17,647 nucleotides of DNA from Pseudomonadota bacterium (GCA_021795795.1 JAJYPA010000123.1:1-17647), one strand, 5' to 3'; shown: positions 1 through 8,039, counted from the stretch's first letter. The notes: generated by a model not told the origin, from the letters alone. Numbers and translations are program-made.

Positions 1-200
1 ACTTGGCAGAGGAAGCGGGTGATAAGCCCCTTGTCGGCCTTGCGGCGCTGCTCGTAGTGGAAGCGGCGCAGGGTGTCGGCGATACAGTCATAGGCTTCCT
101 GGCGGCTGGACGCCTGGAAGGATCTGTCCTGGGTGCCGTCGGCGAAGGCACGCAGTTGCTCCAGGGTGCTGAGCTTGTCGGTATGTAGAGTCACGATCAT
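1..200 (-). CDS. IS481-family transposase, 5' part only (runs off the window)
   Basis: Reading the - strand from an ATG at 200-198 gives an uninterrupted frame of about 66 residues that leaves the window at base 1. It starts MIVTLHTDKLSTLEQLRAF and later contains RRFHYEQRRKADKGLITRF. This N-terminal pattern (LxTLEQxRAF, a short spacer, then a helix-turn-helix approach ending ADKGLxxRFL) is the one I know from IS481-type DDE 'integrase core' transposases. The DDE catalytic domain would lie outside the window, so intactness cannot be judged. The purine-rich CCGGAGA just upstream touches the ATG, so the GTG at 194-192 is an equally possible start. GC content is much higher than in the genes from 833 on, which suits a mobile element or backbone sequence flanking an AT-rich island. 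The family call rests on recall of the motif pattern, not a search. Confidence 0.7.
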   Translation of the reverse strand, partial: MIVTLHTDKLSTLEQLRAFADGTQDRSFQASSRQEAYDCIADTLRRFHYEQRRKADKGLITRFLCQ

Positions 201-229
201 CTCCGGATGATCCCAGACTCCAGTCCGCT

Positions 230-418
230 TTCAGGCTCATCTCAGCGTGGAAACACGCTACCCCGTTCAGACTCATGTGTCGCTGGACAAGGCTGTAGTT
301 TGCCTCAGCTTCTGCGGGAGGGATATAATAAGCCTAGGGGCTCCATTAGTCGGTGGTTGTTGAACCAGGAGACCCATTCGAGGGTGGCAAGCTCCACAGA
401 TTCCCGGGTTTTCCACTT
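230..418 (-). pseudogene. IS3-family transposase orfB, C-terminal remnant with frameshift
   Basis: On the - strand, bases 418-332 encode KWKTRESVELATLEWVSWFN followed by NHRLMEPLG. This is the characteristic end of the integrase domain of IS3-family (IS51-like) orfB. The expected continuation, YIPPAEAEANYS, is present from base 327 onward but in another frame. Four extra bases (TTAT, 331-328 on the - strand, apparently a slipped TTAT-TAT) separate the two halves. Upstream of 418 the reading frame no longer resembles orfB, so the element is cut there too. The remnant abuts the IS481-like transposase, giving a nested or collapsed insertion-sequence scar. The exact lower end is uncertain because the frame runs on into the neighbouring element. 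It cannot encode an active transposase. Confidence 0.75.
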
Positions 419-548
419 GCAGTGGGCGATCGGCCAGCATCCCCCAGTTCTCGCGCCGCCAAACTGACACCACGGCTCTGGGCTGAGTGGCATCGCAGTG
501 CGCTCAATGGCATAATATGGCGTTGCACAGAACGTACTAAGGAAGCAG

Positions 549-782
549 ATGCCTCACGTCACTATAGTCGAACATGTTACCAAGATGATGATCCTGCGGT
601 ATAATCATACCGCGGGTCTCAAGACATGTTTCTTGCCGGTATTTCACAAGAGCAAGCGGGAGCGTCGGGAACCATTTCAATCGCTTACAGATGTGAACGC
701 CGTCATTGAGCAGGCTCAGGCGCTCGACGTCAGCTATTTGTACTCCTTCCCCTTCCCCTTCCCCTTCCCCTCCGTTGACTGA
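549..782 (+). CDS. Possible small hypothetical protein (77 aa) ending in an FP repeat
   Basis: An ATG at 549 preceded by AAGGA at 539-543 (spacing 5 nt) opens a 77-codon frame ending at 782. The product starts MPHVTIVEHVTKMMILRYNH, is basic in the middle (HKSKRERRE) and ends in (FP)4 encoded by the TTCCCC tandem repeat, then SVD. I recognise no domain, no signal peptide and no membrane segment. An overlapping - strand frame (537-812) is equally open, so this could be chance or a decayed gene. It is listed because it has a plausible ribosome site and lies directly before the acyltransferase gene. If translated, changes in repeat number would stay in frame and only lengthen the FP tail. Confidence 0.2.
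   Translation: MPHVTIVEHVTKMMILRYNHTAGLKTCFLPVFHKSKRERREPFQSLTDVNAVIEQAQALDVSYLYSFPFPFPFPSVD
577..613 (+). promoter_or_regulatory. Putative sigma70-type promoter with a dyad over the -10
   Basis: TTACCA (577-582) and a perfect TATAAT (600-605) are separated by 17 bp. The -10 lies inside a perfect inverted repeat, GCGGTAT (596-602) and ATACCGC (607-613), with a 4-nt centre. This could be an operator placed to block or modulate the promoter. The only downstream genes on this strand are the small ORF and the acyltransferase (start 833), which would have a leader of about 220 nt. The -35 matches consensus at four of six positions; there is no functional evidence. Confidence 0.35.
745..770 (+). 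repeat. Hexanucleotide tandem repeat (CCTTCC)4.3
   Basis: Twenty-six bases with perfect period 6 (CCTTCC repeated four times plus CC). It sits 63 bp upstream of the acyltransferase ATG and downstream of the putative promoter at 577-605. A pure homopyrimidine tract of this kind is prone to slipped-strand change in copy number. Confidence 0.9.
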
Positions 783-832
783 AGGTATTGTACTTCGTAC
801 TAGAGCACGCACCCTTTAAGGATCGGGAATTA

Positions 833-1867
833 ATGGCAAAAATAAAGCACATAAACAACTTCGACTGGTTAAGGCTTTTGGCAGCCATAACTGTCATATA
901 CGGTCACGCATTTCCATTGACAAACACTCTATCGCTGTTGATATTAGACAACTCTATACAGGCATTTGCTGTAAAAATCTTCTTTGTCATTAGTGGTTAT
1001 TTAATATGTTTAAGCTGGATGGCAGATCCGAGTCCGCACCGCTATCTTGCGAAAAGACTCCTTCGAATTATCCCTGGCCTTGTTGTCGTTGTAACACTCG
1101 CGGCAGTGGTGGTCGGTCCTGTATTTACCACCTTGCCTTTGCATGCATATTTCTCGAGCCCTGATTTTTTTAACTATTTCAAAAATATAATATTATATCC
1201 GAAATACAATCTACCTGGCGTGTTTGACTATTTACCATATAAAATTGCGGTAAATGGTTCTCTCTGGAGCTTGCCGGTAGAGTTTTTAATGTATTTAGTA
1301 TTGCCAATTATATTGATGGTTTCATCTATAGCGAGAGCGCGCTGGCTCTTGGCGCTGCTGGTAATAATGCTATGCACAGCAAGTTTAATTTTCTTGCGAA
1401 GTCCATTCTATACTCTGCCCAGAGAGGTGTTTTATGGATCTTCCATGCGCTCAGCATTGGATGTTTGTCCATACTTTCTCATTGGTGCAAGTTACGCTTA
1501 TTATCGTTTTGAACGTTTTCTGAATATCGAAATTGCTCTGGCCGCGGTATGTACATTGGCACTTCTACAACCAACTTCAATCGGCGTGTCAGAACTTGGC
1601 CTGTACTTTATTGCCCCATACGCCATTTTATCTTTTGCCGTTTCCGGGGATCAGCTTTTCAGTATGGTAGGTCGCTATGGTGATTTCTCATACGGATTGT
1701 ATCTTTACGGATTCTTGATCGAGCAAGTTTTCAATCAAATTTTTCATGGTACTTTAACACCAACTGAAGACACTCTTTATGCACTACCGACTGCGTTGCT
1801 GTGCTCCGCTATTTCCTGGCATCTGATAGAACGCCCCGCGCTGGCATTGAAGCCATTTCGTACCTGA
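833..1867 (+). CDS. Membrane acyltransferase family 3 (OafA/YrhL-like O-acyltransferase)
   Basis: A 344-residue polytopic membrane protein with the hallmarks of acyltransferase 3: NNFDWLRLLAAITVIYGHAF near the N-terminus (R14 and H25 are the conserved pair), FFVISGYL (50-57), GSLWSLPVEF (142-151), FSYGLYLYGF (285-294) and a terminal WHLIERPAL. About ten hydrophobic segments span the length. Family members move acetyl or other acyl groups across the inner membrane onto O-antigen, exopolysaccharide or other surface glycans. The neighbouring epimerase and glycosyltransferases make a polysaccharide or protein-linked glycan the likely acceptor (inference). I place the start at the ATG at 833, with AAGGA at 818-822. 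A TTG at 788 would add 15 residues but lacks a well-spaced ribosome site. The length is typical of the stand-alone form without an SGNH domain. Confidence 0.88.
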   Translation: MAKIKHINNFDWLRLLAAITVIYGHAFPLTNTLSLLILDNSIQAFAVKIFFVISGYLICLSWMADPSPHRYLAKRLLRIIPGLVVVVTLAAVVVGPVFTTLPLHAYFSSPDFFNYFKNIILYPKYNLPGVFDYLPYKIAVNGSLWSLPVEFLMYLVLPIILMVSSIARARWLLALLVIMLCTASLIFLRSPFYTLPREVFYGSSMRSALDVCPYFLIGASYAYYRFERFLNIEIALAAVCTLALLQPTSIGVSELGLYFIAPYAILSFAVSGDQLFSMVGRYGDFSYGLYLYGFLIEQVFNQIFHGTLTPTEDTLYALPTALLCSAISWHLIERPALALKPFRT

Positions 1868-1917
1868 TAGTGCATACATATTTATCAGCCAGCGGTCCAT
1901 CAAGAAGATAATGGCTT

Positions 1918-1929
1918 TATAATTATAAT
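1918..1929 (+). promoter_or_regulatory. Two tandem TATAAT boxes upstream of the epimerase gene
   Basis: TATAAT occurs at 1918-1923 and again at 1924-1929, within an AT-rich 90-bp gap before the epimerase start at 1958. No convincing -35 is seen at either spacing, so this may be an extended AT-rich leader. It could give the epimerase-glycosyltransferase genes their own transcript. The ribosome site AAGGA (1947-1951) follows, 6 nt before the ATG. Confidence 0.3.
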
Positions 1930-1957
1930 AGACTAGTTATATTAATAAGGAAAATAG

Positions 1958-3028
1958 ATGAAAAAAAAATGCTGTTTAATAACCGGTGGAGCTGGATTTA
2001 TAGGCTCCGCGCTTGCTAGCAAACTCGTCGCGGAAGACAAATTTGTGGTCGCCATCGACAATATGCATCCACAAATACACAAGAACAAAAATCGCCCCAA
2101 CTCGCTTCAGAGCGGAGTGGAACTGCTGGTCGCTGATATATGTGACCCCGGGACATGGACAGATTTTCTCGCATGTTATGAACCGGAGACGGTGATCCAT
2201 CTCGCGGCAGAAACCGGGACGGGCCAGTCTTTAACGTGTTCCAGCCGCCACGCGCACGTGAATGTCGTTGGCTTGACGACAATGTTAGACGCATTTTCGA
2301 ACCTATCCATTCGCCCTTCACACGTCTTATTAGCCAGTAGCCGGGCAGTTTATGGTGAGGGTGCGTGGCTATCACAGACCGACCGCAGCGTGTTTTATCC
2401 AAGACATCGCACTGTGAATATGCTGGAGCAGTCGATATGGGATTTCCCCGATGCTACTGCGCTGGCTATGAATGCGCGGACCACCACGCCGAATCCTACC
2501 AATGTCTACGCTGCAACCAAGTTGGCGCAAGAGCAAATTCTAGAAGTCTGGACCAATGCCTTTAAAGTGCCACTGTCGATCCTAAGGCTGCAAAATGTAT
2601 ATGGGATTGGGCAGTCATTAATAAATGATTATACTGGAATAATCCCATTATTTGTACGAATAGCAGAGAGTGGAGAGTCGATTCCAGTATACGAAGATGG
2701 ACAGATCACGCGAGATTTTGTAAACATTGTTGACGTGATTTCTGCGTTTCTACTATGCATAGAAAATCCACCCACAGTAACGCGCACAATAGACGTAGGC
2801 AGTGGAGTAAGAACCACTATACTCGAGCTCGCTAGCTTAATAACAAAGTGCGGTGGTCGGTCTGCCCCACGTATAACAGGACAATACCGAATAGGAGACG
2901 TACGACATGCCTATTGTCATATCGAGGATACAAAAAAAGAGGTTGGATATTCACCAAGCACTACATTAAAAAATTCTATATCAGAACTTTATGCGTGGAT
3001 AAAATTCAAGATGAATGAAAGGCAGTAA
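1958..3028 (+). CDS. NAD-dependent nucleotide-sugar epimerase, likely dTDP-L-rhamnose 4-epimerase-like
   Basis: A 356-residue extended short-chain dehydrogenase/reductase. The N-terminal TGGAGFIG (9-16) is the NAD-binding glycine loop and D34 (VAIDN) would bind the adenosine ribose. SSRAVYG (127-133) and Y184-A-A-T-K188 carry the catalytic Ser and the Tyr-Lys pair. The downstream stretch LRLQNVYGIGQSL...DYTGIIPLF, together with DNMHPQIH after the first strands, resembles the subgroup that epimerises dTDP-L-rhamnose to dTDP-6-deoxy-L-talose. The SDR fold is certain; the exact sugar is inference, and a UDP- or CDP-sugar epimerase remains possible. It acts in the cytoplasm and would feed the glycosyltransferases encoded immediately downstream. 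The start ATG has AAGGA six bases upstream. The gap to the next gene is 41 bp, so co-transcription is likely. Confidence 0.85.
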   Translation: MKKKCCLITGGAGFIGSALASKLVAEDKFVVAIDNMHPQIHKNKNRPNSLQSGVELLVADICDPGTWTDFLACYEPETVIHLAAETGTGQSLTCSSRHAHVNVVGLTTMLDAFSNLSIRPSHVLLASSRAVYGEGAWLSQTDRSVFYPRHRTVNMLEQSIWDFPDATALAMNARTTTPNPTNVYAATKLAQEQILEVWTNAFKVPLSILRLQNVYGIGQSLINDYTGIIPLFVRIAESGESIPVYEDGQITRDFVNIVDVISAFLLCIENPPTVTRTIDVGSGVRTTILELASLITKCGGRSAPRITGQYRIGDVRHAYCHIEDTKKEVGYSPSTTLKNSISELYAWIKFKMNERQ

Positions 3029-3069
3029 ACTTGGCGTTAGGGTGGTAAAAATTCATTGAGTGAGAATTT

Positions 3070-3981
3070 ATGAAGACGAAAAAATTCAGTACGCTACAAG
3101 TTCAAACTATATTGTATAATGCAGAGTTAGATAGGCTGAAGCAGCTTTTTATTCACTTGGAACGTGCGGCAAATATTGCCATAGCAGAGGATCTTTTTTT
3201 GGCAGTGAACTTCACCATAGGGGATTGTTCACCTACGCTCACCCTTTCCGACGAGGATCTGAGTGAACTAAAGATGCTCGCACCCAGTCTGACTCCAGTA
3301 AATTACACTTATTTCAATAATAATATTGGATCCGCAGGTGGTCATAATGTCCTTTTGGAAAATATTGAGACGGATTTCGTCTTGATTATGAATCCGGATA
3401 TTATGTTGGCACCCGATTGTTTGCTGCAATTGATGAAACCATTTATCAAGGACGAAACAACTGGTATGGTCGAAGCACGGCAGCTTCCTATCGAACATCC
3501 AAAAGATTATGATATTGTGACTGGAGAAACTGGTTGGGCGACCACGGCATGTGCTTTAATTGATGCAAGATTGACGATTGCCCTCAACGGCTTCGATAGC
3601 GCCTCTTTTTTCCTTTATTGTGATGATGTGGATTTCAGTTGGCGTGTCAGGCTGGTCGGCCGCAAAGTCTTATTTCAACCATCCGCAGTTGCATTTCACG
3701 ATAAAAGACTGTCTCAAAATGGCGGTTGGGCGCCAACTATGGCGGAACAATATTATTCCGCAGAGGCTGCGCTTATTCTTGCACACAAATATTCACGTCC
3801 GGATATTGTGGCAGAACTACTGGCCATTTTTACGGACAGTGATGTGGAATTTCTTCAGCGTGCCGCAGAAGAATATAATCGGCGGAGCATAGCAAAAAGG
3901 CTACCTGTGGCAATAGATGCCAAACACCAAGTAGGGAGTTTTCAAGATGGCTTTTACACAAAACACAGATACCACCTTTGA
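3070..3981 (+). CDS. GT2-family glycosyltransferase (rhamnosyltransferase-like)
   Basis: A 303-residue GT-A fold enzyme. The sequence opens with a strand typical of this subgroup (VQTILYNAELDRL). It then has YFNNNIGSAGGHN (81-93) with the N-x-G nucleotide-sugar loop, MNPDIML (107-113) supplying the metal-binding NPD in place of DxD, and FFLYCDDVDFSWRVRLVGRK (180-199), the acceptor and catalytic-base region. This pattern is shared with WbbL-type rhamnosyltransferases and other cell-envelope GT2 enzymes. Donor and acceptor cannot be read from sequence, but an upstream epimerase acting on a deoxy-hexose nucleotide would be consistent with a 6-deoxy-sugar donor (inference). There are no membrane segments, so it is probably cytoplasmic or peripheral. 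Its last 35 bases overlap the start of the next gene in a different frame, implying translational coupling. Confidence 0.85.
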   Translation: MKTKKFSTLQVQTILYNAELDRLKQLFIHLERAANIAIAEDLFLAVNFTIGDCSPTLTLSDEDLSELKMLAPSLTPVNYTYFNNNIGSAGGHNVLLENIETDFVLIMNPDIMLAPDCLLQLMKPFIKDETTGMVEARQLPIEHPKDYDIVTGETGWATTACALIDARLTIALNGFDSASFFLYCDDVDFSWRVRLVGRKVLFQPSAVAFHDKRLSQNGGWAPTMAEQYYSAEAALILAHKYSRPDIVAELLAIFTDSDVEFLQRAAEEYNRRSIAKRLPVAIDAKHQVGSFQDGFYTKHRYHL

Positions 3982-5812
3982 CGGACAATCATGGGCACGG
4001 ACGTCTTCTACAGACTCTTGCGCAGAAATTTTGGAGCTCCTCTCATCAGTAGGTATAAAATCTGGTAATCTATTTTTAGATTTCGGTTGTGGATGTATGC
4101 GATTAGCCGGTACTCTCAAAAAACAGCTCGGTCTCAATTATATCGGTATAACCCATAATCCAGAACGCGCGAATTTGGTGCGTAAAGATGGGCTGTCCGT
4201 AGAAGAGTTGGATATAGACGACACCATTTCGCTGAAAGAGTATCTAAAGAATTTGATGCAAACCAGCGATATCGCAGCAGTATCTCTGGTGGGTGTGATG
4301 GAATATCTATCAAATCCTCATGATTGTCTGGCGTTACTGAACAGTGAGATGTCTAACGCCCCAATACCATTGCTTGTTTCTTTGCCGAATATCTGTCGTA
4401 GAGATATCGGTCTCAGGTTGGCCTTCGGTCATCTCGATCTTCGCGCAGAAGGATTGTTGGATCGCTCACCGGTGCAATTATATACTGAAGAATATTTTAT
4501 TCATTTTATGAAGCAGACGGGTTGGTACCAAATCGCCTCCTGCGACATCAGGCGTTCACTCTCTCAATGTACAGAGCACTCCACACATCCGTTTTTGAGT
4601 GCGCATACACCTATAGGTGGTCTGCTCCAGGAAATAAGTGACGTCGCAAATGGTCATGCGGAAACGCATCAATTTGTCAGGATGTTTTTACCTGGTCCTA
4701 TGACTCATGATCTGGTACAGGCGAATGGTACCAGTGAAAAGGGTGCACCCTTTCTGAGCGTTATTACGCGAACCCAGGGTCGTCGTTCTGACTCCTTGAG
4801 GGATGTATTGTTGTGTTTGTCGGCTCAGACCTGCATGGATTTCGAAGTAATTATTATTGGACATAAGCTCCTCGCAAATGGGCGTGAAGCGGTGGGTAGA
4901 ATTATTAATCAATGTAACCCAGAAATAAAATCACGAATAAAATTCGTCGAGTTAGATCATGGGAATCGGACCGCGCCGTTAAATTTCGGTTGTGCGCATG
5001 CCAAAGGTTCCTATTTCGCAATATTGGATGATGATGACATCGTTTTCGCTAATTGGATCGAAGTATTCAAGGATGTCGCAAAAAAATACCCTGGTCAGAT
5101 TGCGCGCAGTATCAGTGTATCGCAGAAATGGCGGTATATTAATACCATGTGGTCTACAGGTGCGCTTCGCTCCATTAGCAACTTTAAATCGGAATATCAG
5201 ACAAAATTTTGTCTTTTGGATCACTTGGAATATAATCGCACTCCGCCAGTATCTATCGCTTTTCCGCGAGCGGTGTTTGCCGATCTAAATTTTCGCTTTG
5301 ATGAATCCTTGACTACCACAGAAGACTGGGATTTTTTTATTCGTGTGGCACTCATTTGTGGTGTCCGCGACTCGGAACAGGTCACTAGCATCTATAGGCA
5401 TTGGGATGGGGCGGAGAGCTCCTATACGGAACACGGCCAACAGGAATGGGATGATAATCACGCAATAGTTCTGTCTAAATTTAATCGATTAAAGCTAATA
5501 CTTTCTCGTTCGGATATGCGGTCATTGGAAGGCGGGCGCTCAACGGTGGTGCTAGAAAACACAGCGATGGTTGATCCAGAACGGGAAGGACTTCTATTGC
5601 ACACTTACGCACTGCTCAACTCATCTTCGTGGAGGATCAGTTCGCCGTTGAGGTGGTGCGCAACTTTTTTCGGAAGGCCAAGATTTGTGGCTCCCGCATT
5701 CTGGCACCAGGACGTCGGTAGTTTGCGGGATTTAATACAGAACATCGAGAACTCTCGGTCTTGGCGGATCACCCGACCGCTGCGTGAATTAAAAAAGAAA
5801 TTTTCAGGCTGA
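3947..5812 (+). CDS. Bifunctional protein: SAM-dependent methyltransferase fused to GT2 glycosyltransferase
   Basis: A 621-residue two-domain protein. The N-terminal half (about 25-250) looks like a class I methyltransferase, with LFLDFGCGCMRLAG (42-55) as the SAM-binding motif I and further strands at DIAAVSLVGVMEYL. The second half (about 267-510) is a GT-A glycosyltransferase: PFLSVITRTQGR at the first strand, AILDDDDIVFANW (358-370) with the metal-binding Asp cluster 361-364, and TTEDWDFF (457-464) with the catalytic-base-type ED. The C-terminus has two copies of an SWRI-x-x-PLR motif (560-568 and 605-613), often seen at the ends of multi-domain glycan enzymes. It probably adds a sugar and methylates a glycan, but the order and acceptor are unknown. 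The start at 3947 is supported by AGGGAG at 3933-3938 and overlaps the previous gene by 35 bp. Confidence 0.82.
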   Translation: MAFTQNTDTTFDGQSWARTSSTDSCAEILELLSSVGIKSGNLFLDFGCGCMRLAGTLKKQLGLNYIGITHNPERANLVRKDGLSVEELDIDDTISLKEYLKNLMQTSDIAAVSLVGVMEYLSNPHDCLALLNSEMSNAPIPLLVSLPNICRRDIGLRLAFGHLDLRAEGLLDRSPVQLYTEEYFIHFMKQTGWYQIASCDIRRSLSQCTEHSTHPFLSAHTPIGGLLQEISDVANGHAETHQFVRMFLPGPMTHDLVQANGTSEKGAPFLSVITRTQGRRSDSLRDVLLCLSAQTCMDFEVIIIGHKLLANGREAVGRIINQCNPEIKSRIKFVELDHGNRTAPLNFGCAHAKGSYFAILDDDDIVFANWIEVFKDVAKKYPGQIARSISVSQKWRYINTMWSTGALRSISNFKSEYQTKFCLLDHLEYNRTPPVSIAFPRAVFADLNFRFDESLTTTEDWDFFIRVALICGVRDSEQVTSIYRHWDGAESSYTEHGQQEWDDNHAIVLSKFNRLKLILSRSDMRSLEGGRSTVVLENTAMVDPEREGLLLHTYALLNSSSWRISSPLRWCATFFGRPRFVAPAFWHQDVGSLRDLIQNIENSRSWRITRPLRELKKKFSG

Positions 5813-5870
5813 AAATGTCGATTAACCAGCACATGAAGTTCTTGCGCCTTTCGTCCGAAATAGGTAATTT

Positions 5871-8039
5871 ATGGAACAAAAATCATTAGAACAGAGAAAG
5901 ATGTCGCTAGGAGTTTCAGCACGGCGTCCTTCTGGAATTCTCGCCCTTGTACAGTTGGCTGCCTTCCACCAAAAGTCTGTAGATCCCGATCAACTTATTC
6001 GCGCACTTGGCTTTGAAGGACAAGTTATTGGTCCGACCGAAATTATACTTGCCGCCCAAGAAATTGGCTTGCGAGCGGAAAAACGTTCGCTGAACTGGGC
6101 ATCGCTAATACGTCTAAAGTTACCGTTTATCGCGGAGGTGGAGACGGGTGAGTTCGTTATCGTTGGGCGGGTTACTCAAGCGGGAAAGTTGCCGGTAACC
6201 ACACCCGGACCACGACGTCAACCGAGGCTTTTTGCTGCCGAAGACTGGGATAAGGAAATGACGGGCGTCGTCGTTTTATTAAAAGAACGTTTGAGTTTGG
6301 TTAATCCTAACCGGCCATTCGGATTTCTCTGGTTTGTCCCAATTTTAAAAAAATATCGAAAAGAAATAGTTGAAGTATTAATTGCGGCATTTATGTTTCA
6401 GTTGCTTGGTATTGGAGTTCCGCTTTTTGTTCAGGTGATTATTGATAAAGTGTTTGTATACCATAACTATTCAACGCTTGTCGTTGTTAGTGTGGCGATG
6501 CTGGTCGTGGTTATTTTCAACGGTATTTTTAATGTGCTTCAGAGTATATTGCTGGCACATGCGGGTAATAGAATAGATGTAACCTTGGGGAGTGCTATTT
6601 ATGCTCATCTGGTACGGATTCCGTTGCGTTATTTTGAGCAAAGACGAGTTGGTGATACCATCGCCCGTGTCAGACAGATGGATCCAATACGAAACTTTTT
6701 GACCGGGCACGCATTACTATCGCTTGTAGACGGTTTTTTTGTATTTATATATATTGGTATTCTGCTTTTTTATAGCATACGTTTAACGATGGTGGTGCTT
6801 ATTGCTATGTTATTGATAGGAATAAGTACAGTTCTTTTCCGCACCTCATTGCGCGCACGTTTAGAAGAAAAATTTGATAACGGCGCAAACAGCCAAGCCT
6901 TTCTCGTCGAGTCGATAACTGGAGTCGAGACAGTAAAATCTATGGCGCTGGAAGCGCATATGTCCCAGCGCTGGGAACGTTCGTTGGCGAAATATGTTAC
7001 GGCCGCGTATCAGGCAGATTGGTTAAACGGCGTCGCCAGTGGTATTGCGCGTACGCTTCAAAATCTTACCACACTGGCAATTCTTTGGTTTGGCGCGAGC
7101 CTGGTACTGAACGGTACCATGATGGTGGGCGCGCTCATTGCTTTCCAAATGCTGGCTAGTCGCGCAACCGCACCAATGTTAAGGGTGGCCTCGTTGTGGC
7201 AGCAGTTTCAACAAATCGGTATTTCGGTGCGACGCTTAGGGGATTTGATGGACGCGCCCATGGAGCCCGTGCTTGACGCGAACAAGTCGAGTTTGCCGGC
7301 CTTGCGTGGTGAGGTGAGATTTGAGCACGTCTCATTTCGCTACCAGACAGAGTCGCCACGTATTATTGATGACATAAGTTTTACAATCCCGGAAGGGACG
7401 ACAGTGGGCGTAGTGGGTCGTAGCGGATCGGGCAAGAGCACTCTTGCAAAGCTGATACAACGGTTATATGTTCCAGAAAATGGCCGTGTGCTGGTAGACG
7501 GGTACGACTTACTGCAGATGGATCCTGGATGGCTTCGTCGACAGATTGGTGTTGTGCCACAAGACAGTTTTCTGTTCGGTGGAAGTATCAGAGAAAATAT
7601 CGCGGTGCGCTTTCCTGGTACTGGTATGAGTGCAGTGATCGATGCGGCCAGATTAGCGGGGGCGCACGAGTTTATCTCAGAATTGCCACAGGGTTATGAT
7701 TCGCCGGTGGGTGAGCGGGGCGCGGCACTGTCTGGCGGTCAGCGGCAACGCATTGCCATCGCCCGGGCGTTGATCACTAATCCGCGTATCGTCATTTTTG
7801 ATGAAGCTACGAGTGCGCTTGATTACGAATCAGAACGTATCATTCAGGATAATCTTGCAGGAATATGTAAGGGGCGAACCGTCTTTCTGATTGCTCATCG
7901 TATTTCTATGCTTCGAGACGCAGACCGGATACTCGTTATGGATCGAGGAAAGCTGGTTGAACAAGGTCCTCATCAGCAACTGATTCAACAGAGAGGGTTA
8001 TATGAGTACTTATATAACCAACAAATGCATTCTCGATGA
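5871..8039 (+). CDS. Type I secretion ABC transporter, HlyB-type permease/ATPase
   Basis: A 722-residue fused exporter. Residues about 15-140 form a C39-like domain, but this region has no cysteine at all, so it cannot be a working leader peptidase. That is the HlyB situation, where the domain serves as a substrate-binding chaperone site. Six membrane segments lie at about 155-435. The ATPase has Walker A GRSGSGKST (516-524), the Q-loop VVPQD (Q564), signature LSGGQRQRIAIARAL (620-634), Walker B VIFDEATSALD and H-loop H676 (FLIAHRI). Length and order match type I secretion permeases. It sits in the inner membrane and would work with the adaptor and channel encoded next. By HlyB precedent the cargo should carry an uncleaved C-terminal signal; the tyrosine-rich repeat protein at 13416 is the nearest candidate (inference). 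The gap to the previous gene is 58 bp. Confidence 0.95.
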   Translation: MEQKSLEQRKMSLGVSARRPSGILALVQLAAFHQKSVDPDQLIRALGFEGQVIGPTEIILAAQEIGLRAEKRSLNWASLIRLKLPFIAEVETGEFVIVGRVTQAGKLPVTTPGPRRQPRLFAAEDWDKEMTGVVVLLKERLSLVNPNRPFGFLWFVPILKKYRKEIVEVLIAAFMFQLLGIGVPLFVQVIIDKVFVYHNYSTLVVVSVAMLVVVIFNGIFNVLQSILLAHAGNRIDVTLGSAIYAHLVRIPLRYFEQRRVGDTIARVRQMDPIRNFLTGHALLSLVDGFFVFIYIGILLFYSIRLTMVVLIAMLLIGISTVLFRTSLRARLEEKFDNGANSQAFLVESITGVETVKSMALEAHMSQRWERSLAKYVTAAYQADWLNGVASGIARTLQNLTTLAILWFGASLVLNGTMMVGALIAFQMLASRATAPMLRVASLWQQFQQIGISVRRLGDLMDAPMEPVLDANKSSLPALRGEVRFEHVSFRYQTESPRIIDDISFTIPEGTTVGVVGRSGSGKSTLAKLIQRLYVPENGRVLVDGYDLLQMDPGWLRRQIGVVPQDSFLFGGSIRENIAVRFPGTGMSAVIDAARLAGAHEFISELPQGYDSPVGERGAALSGGQRQRIAIARALITNPRIVIFDEATSALDYESERIIQDNLAGICKGRTVFLIAHRISMLRDADRILVMDRGKLVEQGPHQQLIQQRGLYEYLYNQQMHSR

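Larger units (their letters stand above)
419..832. other. Non-coding or decayed stretch left of the glycan genes
   Basis: No gene family is recognisable here. The stretch holds a possible promoter with a dyad (577-613), a weakly supported small ORF (549-782) and a hexanucleotide tandem repeat (745-770). It forms the transition from the GC-rich insertion-sequence debris to the AT-rich island, and serves as the leader of the acyltransferase gene. Confidence 0.6.

Noticed and set aside
788..832. TTG start for the acyltransferase at 788
   Set aside because: No suitably spaced ribosome site, and the added 15 residues lie before the conserved N-terminal motif; the ATG at 833 with AAGGA fits better.
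2016..2402. 128-codon - strand frame inside the epimerase gene
   Set aside because: Antisense shadow of a gene with clear SDR motifs; no recognisable protein features.
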